The notes: generated by a model not told the origin, from the letters alone. A DNA stretch of 51,070 nt from an uncultured Bacilli bacterium (GCA_934101625.1 CAKORV010000004.1:1-51070), one strand, 5' to 3'. Counted from the stretch's first letter, positions 15,852-24,315 are shown. Made by a program: numbers and translations.

Positions 15852-17735
15852 TCATTTTATTTTATTAGAACTTCTGTCTAATGTAATCTGTTTTATTTGT
15901 TCAAGATATTCTCTTAAGTTATATTCAATTTCTTTATTCGTTGAAAATGATTGTGCTATTTTTGTTAGAGAAGTTAGCATTTCTTGGACAGAATATTCTT
16001 TTGATAATTCTTCGTCTTTTAAGGATTCAACTCCAGCTACAAAACCACCTTCAGATGGGTTTGAAATACCTGATATTAGATAACGATATTTTTCAAGTGT
16101 TTTTAATGTTCCACTATTGTATGGTTTTATTCTTTCTCCAATTGCACTCACATTAGTTTTTGGAATCCATAATCCTTTTTTTCCATCATACATCATTCCT
16201 TTAAATGTAAAATCTGATGGAGAATTTTTTGCTTTTAATATTTTTATTGCTTCACTAAAAGGTATATTTGGATTTAGTAATGTTTGATTAATTGCCGATT
16301 GTCCAAAAGTAGTTGGAGTTATGGAGATTCTTCTAATATTATCAGTATCTCTAATTAAAAAAGAATTTGGATTAACAGGAGATATTAAAGATGTTGTTTT
16401 AAAAAAGTCGCCACGAATAAATGCATTTGTTTTTAATAATATTTTTTCCCAAGGTAACATTTCATAATATGAATTGGAAGATGAGTCATGGTTTAAACCA
16501 CATTGATTTATAATTTCTTGTTCATGTTCAAGAATACTATTTAATACATCCCATGCACTTCCAATCTTTAAACCTAATAGATCTAAAGTTGCCTGAGGTA
16601 AGTTTGGAGCTAAAGTTTTGGAATCGTGTGTACTTGGAATACCTAAAATGTGAGAAATATTTCTTTTTTCAAATTTATAAGGTACTTTTTCTCCATTTGT
16701 AAGATTAAGCATTACTGGAACTTCAACTTTATCTGAAAGATAATAACTTTCAAACATTTCATAACATAGTCTCAAATTTATTAATATAGCACTGATAAGG
16801 TTTTGTTTTCTTTCATTTGGCATACTTTTAAAACTTCTATAAATTAAGTCTTCAGATGTTGTATTTGGAAAATTGCTAACTAACATATCACTGTCTTTTC
16901 TATCAAATCTTATTTCTCCTCTTTCATCAATAAATTTTTTAATTTCTCCACCTGATGTTGCTTTGGCCCAGTTTCTTTCATTTTTTAGTAATGCATATTC
17001 ACTACTTTTTCCTAACAGTATTTGTCCTTCATATTGTTTATTAAAACCAGTATCAGTTCTCTCATTATGTCTTTGCTGGTGAGTTATATTTTTGCCAGTA
17101 GTATTTTCTATTAAATCTATCAAAGCTTTGTCTGACAGGATTAAATTGTTAGCAATTTCTATTTTTTTATTTTCTATATATTCTATAACACTTTTCTTTA
17201 ATTCTTCGGGTAGTGTGGAAACTTGAAAGTCATTTTCTATTTCTGTAGGATCTTTTGTTATTAATGCTACTAATAAAGGAACTTTGTAAATTGATATGCA
17301 TGCTATATCTATAAACATTTTTAATTCTGATGGATTGTTTGCTTCATTAAATAATGAATGAATATCATAATTTCTTTTTTCGGTTGCTAATTTTGATGTT
17401 TTATTAACTATGATATTTTCTAATTCTCTAATTTTTGTTTGTAGATCCCATGCCTTTTCTAAAATTTCTTTTTTTTGTGTTAATTTTTCTAATTCTAATT
17501 TAATTTGCTGTAATTCATGTAAAGTTTGTTCTGTTTGTTCTTGTTCTTTTAGTTTTATATATTTTTCTTTAATTAGTGAAATTTCTTCATCTGTTTTTAC
17601 TACTTTTTCCAAATATTGATCTTCATTTGTTAAGCCTAGTAAAAACACATATTCCGTTTGCATTTCTTTAAGTTTTTGTGTTAGATTCTTGTATTCTTCT
17701 AATTGATGTTTTACTTCTTCTAAATTAAATTCCAT
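15852..17735 (-). CDS. Coiled-coil protein with possible PBECR4-like nuclease domain
   Basis: A 627-residue soluble protein. Residues 1-125 are a long glutamate/lysine/leucine coiled coil. Residues 350-455 carry a segment like the phage Barnase-EndoU-ColicinE5-RelE family 4 fold: YKFEKRNISHILGIP, then LDLLGLK ... AWDVLNSILEHEQEII, then KILLKTNAFIRGDFFKTTSL. Proteins of this class include polymorphic toxins and phage-borne nucleases. No secretion leader or immunity gene is obvious beside it. It stands alone, convergent to lysR. The coiled coil is certain; the nuclease assignment is tentative. Confidence 0.5.
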   Translation of the reverse strand: MEFNLEEVKHQLEEYKNLTQKLKEMQTEYVFLLGLTNEDQYLEKVVKTDEEISLIKEKYIKLKEQEQTEQTLHELQQIKLELEKLTQKKEILEKAWDLQTKIRELENIIVNKTSKLATEKRNYDIHSLFNEANNPSELKMFIDIACISIYKVPLLVALITKDPTEIENDFQVSTLPEELKKSVIEYIENKKIEIANNLILSDKALIDLIENTTGKNITHQQRHNERTDTGFNKQYEGQILLGKSSEYALLKNERNWAKATSGGEIKKFIDERGEIRFDRKDSDMLVSNFPNTTSEDLIYRSFKSMPNERKQNLISAILINLRLCYEMFESYYLSDKVEVPVMLNLTNGEKVPYKFEKRNISHILGIPSTHDSKTLAPNLPQATLDLLGLKIGSAWDVLNSILEHEQEIINQCGLNHDSSSNSYYEMLPWEKILLKTNAFIRGDFFKTTSLISPVNPNSFLIRDTDNIRRISITPTTFGQSAINQTLLNPNIPFSEAIKILKAKNSPSDFTFKGMMYDGKKGLWIPKTNVSAIGERIKPYNSGTLKTLEKYRYLISGISNPSEGGFVAGVESLKDEELSKEYSVQEMLTSLTKIAQSFSTNKEIEYNLREYLEQIKQITLDRSSNKIK

Positions 17736-17885
17736 AGTACACCTACTTTCAAATTTATTTTATCATATTTTTTGTTATTTAATAAAGTTTTATAAGCATT
17801 TTATTGCGTAAATTTACTGAATTTAGAAGATTATTTAATTAATTAGTAGTATAATTATGCATAAGAGAGATTGGAGAATTAAAAT

Positions 17886-18548
17886 ATGAAGAGTAAAAAG
17901 AATGTGATATTTACAATTTCTATTATATTGTTTTCCATTATGTGTGGAATATTAACAAAAGATTATTTTGTAGGTACAATTACTCTTATGTGTGGCCTTT
18001 TGAATGTTTATTATGCTAGTATAGGAAAAGCTTATAATTATATATTTGGTTCATTGTTTTGTTTGCTTAATGCATATATATCTTATAATAATAATTTATT
18101 TGGTATTGCAATTATATCGGTTTTAATATTTTTCCCAGCACAAATATATGGTTATTTTAATTGGAATAGTAATAGAAATAATAAAAGCGAAGTTAATGTT
18201 AGAAGTTTTACAATTAAGAACTCCATTATAATTATTAGTAGTTGCATTGTTGGTAGTTTATTTCTAGGATACTTATTAACTAAAATTCCTAATCAACAGT
18301 TAGCATTTTTAGATTCTAGTAGTAATATTATAAATTTATGTGGTATTATCTTAATGAATTTAAGATTTAAAGAGTGTTGGGTTATTTGGTTATTTAATAA
18401 TATTTTTGATCTTTCTATATGGATTATTAATGTGATAAATAAGAGTCCTAATTCTTATATGATGTTGATTGTTTCAATTGGTTATTTATTAATTAATGTT
18501 TATGGATTAGTAAAATGGGTTAGTTTAGAGAAAAAAATATCTACGTAA
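17886..18548 (+). CDS. pnuC: PnuC-type nicotinamide riboside transporter
   Basis: Integral membrane protein of 220 residues with about seven helices. PnuC proteins import nicotinamide riboside, or a related vitamin precursor, by facilitated diffusion. Family features seen are LLNVYYASIGKAYNYIFG, FFPAQIYGYFNWNSN and WVIWLFNNIFDLSIWIIN; the last holds the conserved W-x(n)-N-x(3)-D pattern of the substrate path. ATG 17886 follows GGAGAATTAAAAT. It stands 61 bases ahead of vanY in the same direction. No NAD or thiamin riboswitch is seen upstream. Confidence 0.85.
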   Translation: MKSKKNVIFTISIILFSIMCGILTKDYFVGTITLMCGLLNVYYASIGKAYNYIFGSLFCLLNAYISYNNNLFGIAIISVLIFFPAQIYGYFNWNSNRNNKSEVNVRSFTIKNSIIIISSCIVGSLFLGYLLTKIPNQQLAFLDSSSNIINLCGIILMNLRFKECWVIWLFNNIFDLSIWIINVINKSPNSYMMLIVSIGYLLINVYGLVKWVSLEKKIST

Positions 18549-18609
18549 AATAACTAAAATTAAAGAGATATTTTATTTAAAAAGTAGTATAATTAGTGTA
18601 GGTGGTATC

Positions 18610-19590
18610 ATGAGAAAGAAAAAGAAGGTTAAAGTTAATTTTGGAAATATATTTATTTTATTATTAGTTGTTTGTCTTGGTGTGTTTGGTATTAAAAGTT
18701 TATATAAATTTTTAAATAATGATAAAGAAATTAATACTAATAATACTGATACAGGAAAAACTAAGGAAGAAGATGATGTTATTAAAGATAAGCTAACTGA
18801 ATTAGGTTATTCTAAAGAAGAAAGTAATACTATTAAAAGCAATATGAGTAATGAAGAAATTAATAAGATAGATAAAAAGTATGATTATTTGAGTGAGTTT
18901 TCTAAAGTTAAGTATTTTCATATAGAGAATATTGAAAGATATATAGATTATAAGAATAAAAATAGTGATTTAAGTACGGAAGAAATTATTATGAATGTTA
19001 ATACTGATTTAGACCATGAATATTATACTAATATGAGAGAAGTAAGTGATCCGGATGATTTATTAGTTTTAGTTAACAAGTATCATATGCTTCCTAGTGG
19101 AATAGAGCCTAAAAATTTAGTTAACATTGAAGGACAAAGAATGGAGAAAACAGCTGCTGAAGCTATGGAAAATATGGTTAGTCAAATGAGAAATGATGGA
19201 TTATATATTATTTTACAAAGTGGTTATAGAAGTGAGGATTTGCAAACTAGAATATATAATAGAAATGTAAACGAAAGAGGTAGAGAAAACGCTGATAAGT
19301 ATTCTGCTAGACCTAATTCGAGTGAACATCAAACTGGTCTTGCGATGGATTTAAGTACAGATGGGACATTAGAGGAATATTTTGAAGATACACCTCAGTT
19401 TGAATGGCTACAACAAAATGCTCATAAATATGGTTTTATAATGAGATATCCTAAAGATAAAGTATATATGACTGGATATGAGTATGAACCTTGGCATTAT
19501 AGATATGTTGGTGTTGAAGTAGCAACTATTATTAAAAATGAAAATCTTACATATGAAGAATATTGTGTTAAATATAGAGGCCTTTATTAA
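18610..19590 (+). CDS. VanY-type D-alanyl-D-alanine carboxypeptidase (M15B)
   Basis: A 326-residue membrane-anchored zinc peptidase. After a basic head, one transmembrane helix spans about 14-31. A helical, charged region follows (45-130), then the M15B catalytic domain (about 160-310). The zinc ligands are in SSEHQTGLAMD (His239, Asp246) and EPWHYRYVG (His295). The substrate-pocket segment LQSGYRSEDLQTRIYN is intact. It cleaves D-Ala-D-Ala termini of peptidoglycan precursors outside the cell. No vanS/vanR/vanX genes accompany it, so resistance is not implied. RBS AGGTGGTATC. Confidence 0.92.
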   Translation: MRKKKKVKVNFGNIFILLLVVCLGVFGIKSLYKFLNNDKEINTNNTDTGKTKEEDDVIKDKLTELGYSKEESNTIKSNMSNEEINKIDKKYDYLSEFSKVKYFHIENIERYIDYKNKNSDLSTEEIIMNVNTDLDHEYYTNMREVSDPDDLLVLVNKYHMLPSGIEPKNLVNIEGQRMEKTAAEAMENMVSQMRNDGLYIILQSGYRSEDLQTRIYNRNVNERGRENADKYSARPNSSEHQTGLAMDLSTDGTLEEYFEDTPQFEWLQQNAHKYGFIMRYPKDKVYMTGYEYEPWHYRYVGVEVATIIKNENLTYEEYCVKYRGLY

Positions 19591-19600
19591 GGTCTTTTCT
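19578..19600 (+). terminator. Terminator of vanY
   Basis: GGCCTT-TATT-AAGGTC forms a short hairpin followed by TTTTCTTTT. It overlaps the last codons of vanY and the 3' end of the convergent gene. Confidence 0.6.
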
Positions 19601-20348
19601 TTTGTTTAAATGGTCTAAAGTATTTCTTTTTCTTTATAAATATAAAATAAAATATTATTGAAGATATAATTAATCCTAAAAATATTAATCCAATTATAAT
19701 AAGTTTTAGTTCAAAACTAGTAAATTTTTTATTATCAAATATACTAGTTTTTTTATTTGAAGTATTGTCTTTTAATTCCTTTATTATCTTTATTTTATAT
19801 GTACTTGAATGTTTTTTATCTCCGCTTATTACTTTAATTGTTACTACATTTTCTTTATTTTTAAGAGATGTATCACCTTTTAAAGTAACTGTTTCTAAGG
19901 GTGTATTTGTTTCATAATGTATATTAAGTTTATAATTAGTTTTAATTTTTATTTCATATTCATAAACAAATTCATTAAAATTTATCTCATAATCATTTAT
20001 AATTAAATTCTTTAAGTTAGAGTTTGTTTTATCATAAGTTATGTTACCTCTTGTTATGTTTAAAGTATATCTTTCTACTTCGGTATCATTTATATATGAT
20101 ATTATTTCTATTACATTTAATCCTTCTTTTAAACTTTTACTACCGGAACCAGTAATTACTTCATTATCATCTTTATCAACCACTATAGTTATTATTTCTA
20201 TGTTTGATGGTACGAATACATTATATACTTTTGTGTTTTTATTAAATTCAGGTATTAACATATTATTATTTATACTTATATTATTAAGAGCATATAAGTT
20301 AAAAATAAAAGAAAAAAAGATAGTTAATAGAAATAATATTTTTTTCAT
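19587..20348 (-). CDS. Surface protein with two cadherin-like beta-sandwich domains
   Basis: A 253-residue exported protein: signal peptide (1-20), two domains of the bacterial cadherin-like type (about 22-98 and 105-188), a short linker, a C-terminal membrane helix (about 213-234) and a basic tail. The two repeats share the pattern NVF/YEI ... EGLNVIEI / KENVVTIKVISG and end in YTLNITR / YKIKIIKE. The domain is common in Bacillota wall proteins and probably mediates adhesion or assembly. It lies 9 bases past the pyrimidine phosphorylase fusion on the same strand and may be co-transcribed. Confidence 0.75.
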   Translation of the reverse strand: MKKILFLLTIFFSFIFNLYALNNISINNNMLIPEFNKNTKVYNVFVPSNIEIITIVVDKDDNEVITGSGSKSLKEGLNVIEIISYINDTEVERYTLNITRGNITYDKTNSNLKNLIINDYEINFNEFVYEYEIKIKTNYKLNIHYETNTPLETVTLKGDTSLKNKENVVTIKVISGDKKHSSTYKIKIIKELKDNTSNKKTSIFDNKKFTSFELKLIIIGLIFLGLIISSIIFYFIFIKKKKYFRPFKQKKRP

Positions 20349-20357
20349 AAGTCTCCT

Positions 20358-21920
20358 TTATTTTATTACATCTATTATTATATCTTTTTCTTCTTTTTTA
20401 ATACTTTCTATAGTAAAACATTTTAAAATTTCTTCTTCCATGTTATCAATCTCTTTATCATAAAATACTTCTAGTAATGGTGTACCTTTAGTAACTTTAG
20501 TATAAAGTGTACTTTTTAAAGTTATTCCGACATTTAAGTTTATACTATCTTCTTTTTTTATTCTTCCTGCGCCAAGAGATTGTACAAATTTAGCTATGCC
20601 TATAGGATCTATATTGTTTATATAACCATCTTTGTCAGAATAAATTATTTTAGTATATTTACTAGATTTCATTTTACCTAGTTTTCCACCTTGGTTTGTT
20701 ATCCATTCATAAAATTTGTCTTTTGCACTTCCATTATTTAGAGTATCTATTACTAATGCCTTCGCATCTTCAATTGATATGTCTTTTCCAATTGATACCA
20801 TTTCACTTGCTAGTGATATTACCAAATCTTCTAGTCTTTTTTCTCTTATGCCTGAGAAGAATTCTTGTGCTTCTTTTACTTCTAGGCTGTTACCTACTGA
20901 GAATCCAAGTGGAGTATTCATATCAGTTAGTACACATACTACTTTTCTATTAAAGTATTTGCCTATTTCTATCATATATTCAGCAAGTGTTTTTGCACTC
21001 TCTATATCTTTCATGAAAGCGCCTTTACCAACTTTTAAATCTATAACTATGAAATGTGCTCCACTGGCAATTTTTTTACTCATTATACTACTAGCAATTA
21101 AAGGAATACTTTCTACAGCACCTATTTGGTCACGAAGAGCATATATCTTTTTATCAGCTGGTGCCAGTGAATTTGTTTGACTTATAACACTTACACCTAT
21201 TTTATTGACATAACTTTCAAATTCTTCATTGGTTAATTTTACTTTATAGCCTGGTATACTTTCTAATTTATCTATTGTACCACCAGTAAATCCTAAACTT
21301 CTTCCACTCATTTTAGCAATACCAAGATTTAATGATGCCACGATTGGTGCAATTAAGAATGTTACTTTATCTCCTACTCCACCTGTTGAATGTTTGTCTA
21401 CTACTACTCTTTTAATATTACTTAAATCTAAAATATCTCCAGTATTTATCATTGCGTCGGTTAAATAAAATGTTTCTTTATAGTTTAAACCATATTCTTT
21501 AATAAGTAAAAGTAATTTACCCATGTCATCATCATTTATTTTATCGTTTGTATAATTTTCTACCACATAATTTATTTCATCTTTAGTTAATCTTTTAGTT
21601 TTTTCAAACTTACTTATTATATCTTCTATTTTCATACTCTCACCTTTCTTAGGGGATTTTTGCATTAAATTTAAATCTTCTTCACTCATAAAAGTTAATT
21701 TATTATTTTTATCTCTTACCAAAACATCCCGTCCTAGTAAATAATCTATTGAAACTTCAAAATAATCAGAAAGTTTTATGAGAATTTCTAATGTAGGAGT
21801 TCTTGTTCCTCTTTCATAACAACAAATCGTACTCTTAGTAACACCAAGTATACTACCAAGGCCTTCTTGTGTGACTCCATTTAGTATTCTTAATTTTTTT
21901 AATCTATCACTTCTTAGCAT
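20358..21920 (-). CDS. pdp: HTH-pyrimidine nucleoside phosphorylase fusion
   Basis: A 520-residue fusion. Residues 1-65 are an XRE/Cro helix-turn-helix (LGSILGVTKSTICCYERGTRTP). Residues 96-520 are a complete pyrimidine-nucleoside phosphorylase with KHSTGGVGDK (176-185), MSGRSLGFTGGTIDKLES and IASSIMSKKIASGA; it splits thymidine or uridine to base and pentose-1-phosphate. Met96 (ATG 21635) is preceded in frame by AAAGGTGAGAGT, an excellent ribosome site, so a free enzyme could also be made. The junction coincides with one arm of a 32-nt inverted repeat. Start ATG 21920 has GGTGG; a strong promoter lies upstream. Confidence 0.9.
   Translation of the reverse strand: MLRSDRLKKLRILNGVTQEGLGSILGVTKSTICCYERGTRTPTLEILIKLSDYFEVSIDYLLGRDVLVRDKNNKLTFMSEEDLNLMQKSPKKGESMKIEDIISKFEKTKRLTKDEINYVVENYTNDKINDDDMGKLLLLIKEYGLNYKETFYLTDAMINTGDILDLSNIKRVVVDKHSTGGVGDKVTFLIAPIVASLNLGIAKMSGRSLGFTGGTIDKLESIPGYKVKLTNEEFESYVNKIGVSVISQTNSLAPADKKIYALRDQIGAVESIPLIASSIMSKKIASGAHFIVIDLKVGKGAFMKDIESAKTLAEYMIEIGKYFNRKVVCVLTDMNTPLGFSVGNSLEVKEAQEFFSGIREKRLEDLVISLASEMVSIGKDISIEDAKALVIDTLNNGSAKDKFYEWITNQGGKLGKMKSSKYTKIIYSDKDGYINNIDPIGIAKFVQSLGAGRIKKEDSINLNVGITLKSTLYTKVTKGTPLLEVFYDKEIDNMEEEILKCFTIESIKKEEKDIIIDVIK
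21620..21651. repeat. Inverted repeat arm 1, inside the HTH-pdp junction
   Basis: On the minus strand this reads taagaaaggtgagagt followed by atgaaaatagaagata, the pdp ribosome site and first codons. It matches 22058-22089 on the plus strand at 31 of 32 bases, in inverted orientation, 406 bases apart. Confidence 0.9.
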
Positions 21921-21935
21921 ATTTCCACCATAATA

Positions 21936-21964
21936 ATTATACTAAATTGATAATATTTTTACAA
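21936..21964 (-). promoter_or_regulatory. Promoter of the HTH-pdp gene
   Basis: The minus strand carries TTGTAA (21964-21959), a 17-base spacer and TATAAT (21941-21936), a good sigma-A promoter 16 bases upstream of ATG 21920. It lies within the segment bounded by the inverted repeats. Confidence 0.7.
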
Positions 21965-22007
21965 GAATACTTATATGAAAGATAAAATGTATTTTTGAGG
22001 TTAAGGG

Positions 22008-22037
22008 TTGTAATTCATTTGTAAACATTTATATATT
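22008..22037 (+). promoter_or_regulatory. Rightward promoter candidate facing repeat arm 2
   Basis: TTGTAA (22008-22013), an 18-base spacer and TATATT (22032-22037) point rightward into the second repeat arm and ssb antisense. If the segment were inverted, it would lie directly in front of the pdp ribosome site and ATG. Confidence 0.45.
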
Positions 22038-22057
22038 AGAATAAATTATTTGTGAAT

Positions 22058-22089
22058 TAAGAAAGGTAAGAGTATGAAAATAGAAGATA
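22058..22089. repeat. Inverted repeat arm 2, between HTH-pdp and ssb
   Basis: The plus-strand sequence taagaaaggtaagagt followed by atgaaaatagaagata is a second copy of the pdp ribosome site and first five codons (MKIED). Here it opens only a short frame running antisense into ssb. One mismatch to arm 1 (a for g at position 11). Confidence 0.9.
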
Positions 22090-22099
22090 ATCTATTTTC
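22076..22099 (-). terminator. Hairpin after ssb, weak terminator
   Basis: gaaaataga and tctattttc (22076-22084, 22091-22099) form a perfect 9-bp stem with a 6-base loop, directly past the ssb stop. No strong T run follows on the minus strand, so termination is uncertain; the left arm is part of inverted repeat arm 2. Confidence 0.4.
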
Positions 22100-22101
22100 A
22101 T

Positions 22102-22455
22102 TTAGTTTTCTTCTGTATTTTCGACAGCTTGTATATTTTTATTACTTGATAAAAATGTTACTTTTTCTGCGACTACTTCTGTAATATATTTTGTTTCTCC
22201 ATCTTTCTCATAACTACTTGATTGAATTCTTCCTTTTATTCCTATTACATCGCCTTTTTTACAATATGCACAAGTATGTTCAGCAATCATATTCCAAAGC
22301 ACTACTCTAATGAAATCTGTATCATACTCTCCATTAGAGTTTTTAAAACTTCTTGGCACGGCCATTATAACTACTGTTCTTTTATTGTTTTTCTCTGTTA
22401 GTATCTCTTCAGGATCTTTTGTAAGTCTTCCAACGAGAACAACGTTATTTAACAT
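22102..22455 (-). CDS. ssb: Single-stranded DNA-binding protein, short form
   Basis: A 117-residue OB-fold protein that coats single-stranded DNA. The family start MLNNVVLVGRLTKDPE, the segment TDFIRVVLWNMIAEHTCAYCKKGDVIGIKGRIQ and YITEVVAEKV are clear. It ends shortly after the OB fold (NIQAVENTEEN) and lacks the acidic DDDIPF-like tip that recruits repair proteins, as in SsbB-type paralogues used in transformation; a full-length SSB is therefore probably encoded elsewhere. RBS GAAAGGAGGGATAAC. It stands alone rather than with rpsF/rpsR. Confidence 0.93.
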   Translation of the reverse strand: MLNNVVLVGRLTKDPEEILTEKNNKRTVVIMAVPRSFKNSNGEYDTDFIRVVLWNMIAEHTCAYCKKGDVIGIKGRIQSSSYEKDGETKYITEVVAEKVTFLSSNKNIQAVENTEEN

Positions 22456-22591
22456 GTTATCCCTCCTTTCATGTACACTTTAACACATTAGAAAACATAA
22501 TACAAATCGCCATTTTTAAAATTTGAAAGTGTTTTTTATATACAAATTTTAAATTTAAAATTAAGTCCTATATAAGGAAAGAAACAAAAAT

Positions 22592-22625
22592 AAAAATTGA
22601 AGTCATTTTTTGACCTCAATTTTTA
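22592..22625 (-). terminator. Terminator of the cysteine desulfurase gene
   Basis: On the minus strand aaaattgaggtca pairs with tgacttcaatttt around a five-base loop, with one G-T wobble, and runs into TTTTTATTTTTG. Located 15 bases past the stop. Confidence 0.8.
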
Positions 22626-22639
22626 AATTTAGTAAAATT

Positions 22640-23839
22640 TTATAAATTTACGTATTTTTTTATATTATCAAAATCCTTTAAAGCAAGAATTAATTTATCT
22701 ATTTCTTCATAGGAGTTGTAAAAATATAAACTAATTCTAACTGTATCTTTGAATTCTGCCTCTTCTTCTAGCATTTTTACACAATGTTTACCACTCCTTA
22801 CACATATATTTTTAGTGTTTAAATAAAGTCCTAAGTCACCCGATTCTATTCCATCTATATTAATTAACACTATACTTCCTTCACTATTTTCATTATATAT
22901 TTTTATATATGGAATTGTTTTTAATTCTTTGATTAAATAATGTTTTAAGTATTTTTCTGTTCTTTCTATATTTTCAATACCTATTTTATTTAAATATTTT
23001 ATAGTTTCACTAAAAGCAATTATTGCACTTACATTAGGTGTTCCTGCTTCAAATCTATAAGGTATATCATCTAATTCAATAGTATTTTCATTATATATCT
23101 CGTTCATTCCACCACCATATTTAAATGGTTTCATGTATTTTAGTAATTCATATTTTCCATAAAGTATTCCAAGACCAGTTGGTCCACACATTTTATGTGC
23201 TGAGAATGCTAAAAAGTCTATGTCTAAATCTTGTACATCAGTTTTAATATGTGGTACACTTTGAGCACCATCTATAAGTACTAGAATACCTTTTTTATGA
23301 GCGTACTTTGTAATTGTTTTTATATCTCTAATATCTCCAATAACATTTGTAACATGTGCGATTGAAATTGCCTTAGTATTTCTAGTAATAGTTTTTTTAA
23401 TACTTTCCAAACTTAGTTTACCTTCTTTATCTAATGAAGCATATTTTATTTTAAATCCTATTTTTTTGCTTAGTACAAGCCAAGGTAATATGTTTGATGC
23501 ATGTTCTGATTTGGTTAAGATTACTTCATCATCTTCTCTTAAATATTCTCCAAAGAACCCATTTATAACAAGATTCATACTATCAGTTGTATTACTAGTA
23601 AATATTATTTCATCTTTACTCTTTGAATTTATATATTTACTAACTAAATATCTAGACTCATCTATTTCATCATCTACCTTAAAACTTATGTTATAATCTC
23701 CACGATGTGAATTAGCTGTATATTTAGTTAAATATTCCATTTCTTTATTTATAACACTTATAGGTTTAAATGTTGTTGCTGCATTATCAAAATATATTAT
23801 ATCTTCATTTTTCATAACAAAATCTTTTTCTATATTCAT
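22640..23839 (-). CDS. SufS/CsdA-type cysteine desulfurase
   Basis: PLP-dependent class V aminotransferase-fold enzyme (399 residues) that takes sulfur from cysteine for Fe-S clusters and other thio-cofactors. Signatures: IYFDNAATTFKP at the start, SEHASNILPW, DGAQSVPHIKTDV, the PLP lysine in AFSAHKMCGPTGLGILYG, and the catalytic cysteine in CVRSGKHCV near residue 357. The type II (SufS/Csd) character follows from that loop. No sufC/D/U/B genes lie beside it, which is unusual for sufS; it may serve as a stand-alone sulfur donor. RBS TAGGTGATAAT. Confidence 0.9.
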   Translation of the reverse strand: MNIEKDFVMKNEDIIYFDNAATTFKPISVINKEMEYLTKYTANSHRGDYNISFKVDDEIDESRYLVSKYINSKSKDEIIFTSNTTDSMNLVINGFFGEYLREDDEVILTKSEHASNILPWLVLSKKIGFKIKYASLDKEGKLSLESIKKTITRNTKAISIAHVTNVIGDIRDIKTITKYAHKKGILVLIDGAQSVPHIKTDVQDLDIDFLAFSAHKMCGPTGLGILYGKYELLKYMKPFKYGGGMNEIYNENTIELDDIPYRFEAGTPNVSAIIAFSETIKYLNKIGIENIERTEKYLKHYLIKELKTIPYIKIYNENSEGSIVLINIDGIESGDLGLYLNTKNICVRSGKHCVKMLEEEAEFKDTVRISLYFYNSYEEIDKLILALKDFDNIKKYVNL

Positions 23840-23894
23840 ATTATCACCTACACTGTAATTTATGAATCAATTTACATTTAGTATATGCTAATGA

Positions 23895-23923
23895 TTGATT
23901 TTAGTTTAAAATTTTTTTATAAT
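23895..23923 (+). promoter_or_regulatory. Promoter of the HIT-family gene
   Basis: TTGATT (23895-23900), a 17-base spacer and TATAAT (23918-23923) form a near-consensus sigma-A promoter 18 bases upstream of ATG 23941. Confidence 0.7.
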
Positions 23924-23940
23924 TTTATTAGGTGATGTTT

Positions 23941-24315
23941 ATGAAAGATTGTTTATTTTGTGATATTATTAACGGAAGTTTTTCTTCTTATACTTTATAT
24001 GAAGATGATATGGTAAAAGTTTTTTTAGATGCATATCCAGATAGTCCTGGGCATACTTTAATTATTCCTAAGAAGCATTTTACTGAATTAGAAGATATAG
24101 AAATTGATTATTTAACTCATATCATGGAAATTGCTAAGAAAGTTAAGAAAGCAATGATAGAAAATTTAAATCCAGATAGTGTTATATTAATTCAGAATAA
24201 TGGAGAAGCTCAGTTTGTAAAGCATTATCATTTGCATTTAATTCCTAAATATAAGAGAAAAGTTGAATTAAGTAGAGAAGAAATATTTGATTTAATGAGA
24301 GATAAGATAAAGTAA
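23941..24315 (+). CDS. HIT-family nucleotide hydrolase
   Basis: A 124-residue histidine-triad protein with the active-site motif HYHLHLIP (His-x-His-x-His) near residue 100, the N-terminal CLFCDIINGSFSSY with two cysteines, and DAYPDSPGHTLIIPKKH. HIT enzymes hydrolyse nucleoside phosphoramidates or dinucleoside polyphosphates. The start is ATG 23941 after AGGTGATGTTT. A strong promoter lies upstream and a terminator directly downstream, so it is monocistronic. Confidence 0.93.
   Translation: MKDCLFCDIINGSFSSYTLYEDDMVKVFLDAYPDSPGHTLIIPKKHFTELEDIEIDYLTHIMEIAKKVKKAMIENLNPDSVILIQNNGEAQFVKHYHLHLIPKYKRKVELSREEIFDLMRDKIK

Noticed and set aside
18610..19590. Vancomycin-resistance locus
   Set aside because: The VanY-type carboxypeptidase stands alone beside pnuC; no vanH/A/X or two-component genes are present, and such enzymes are common in wall metabolism.
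20716..21180. Long plus-strand frames opposite pdp
   Set aside because: They are antisense shadows of the phosphorylase gene with no ribosome site; the strong Pdp motifs are on the minus strand. The same applies to other plus-strand frames opposite minus-strand genes, such as 1380-1823 and 38125-38529.
22073..22183. Short plus-strand frame MKIEDNLFSF as a real gene
   Set aside because: It has a good ribosome site only because it lies on the copied pdp start in the inverted repeat; after MKIED it runs antisense to ssb with no protein-like composition.
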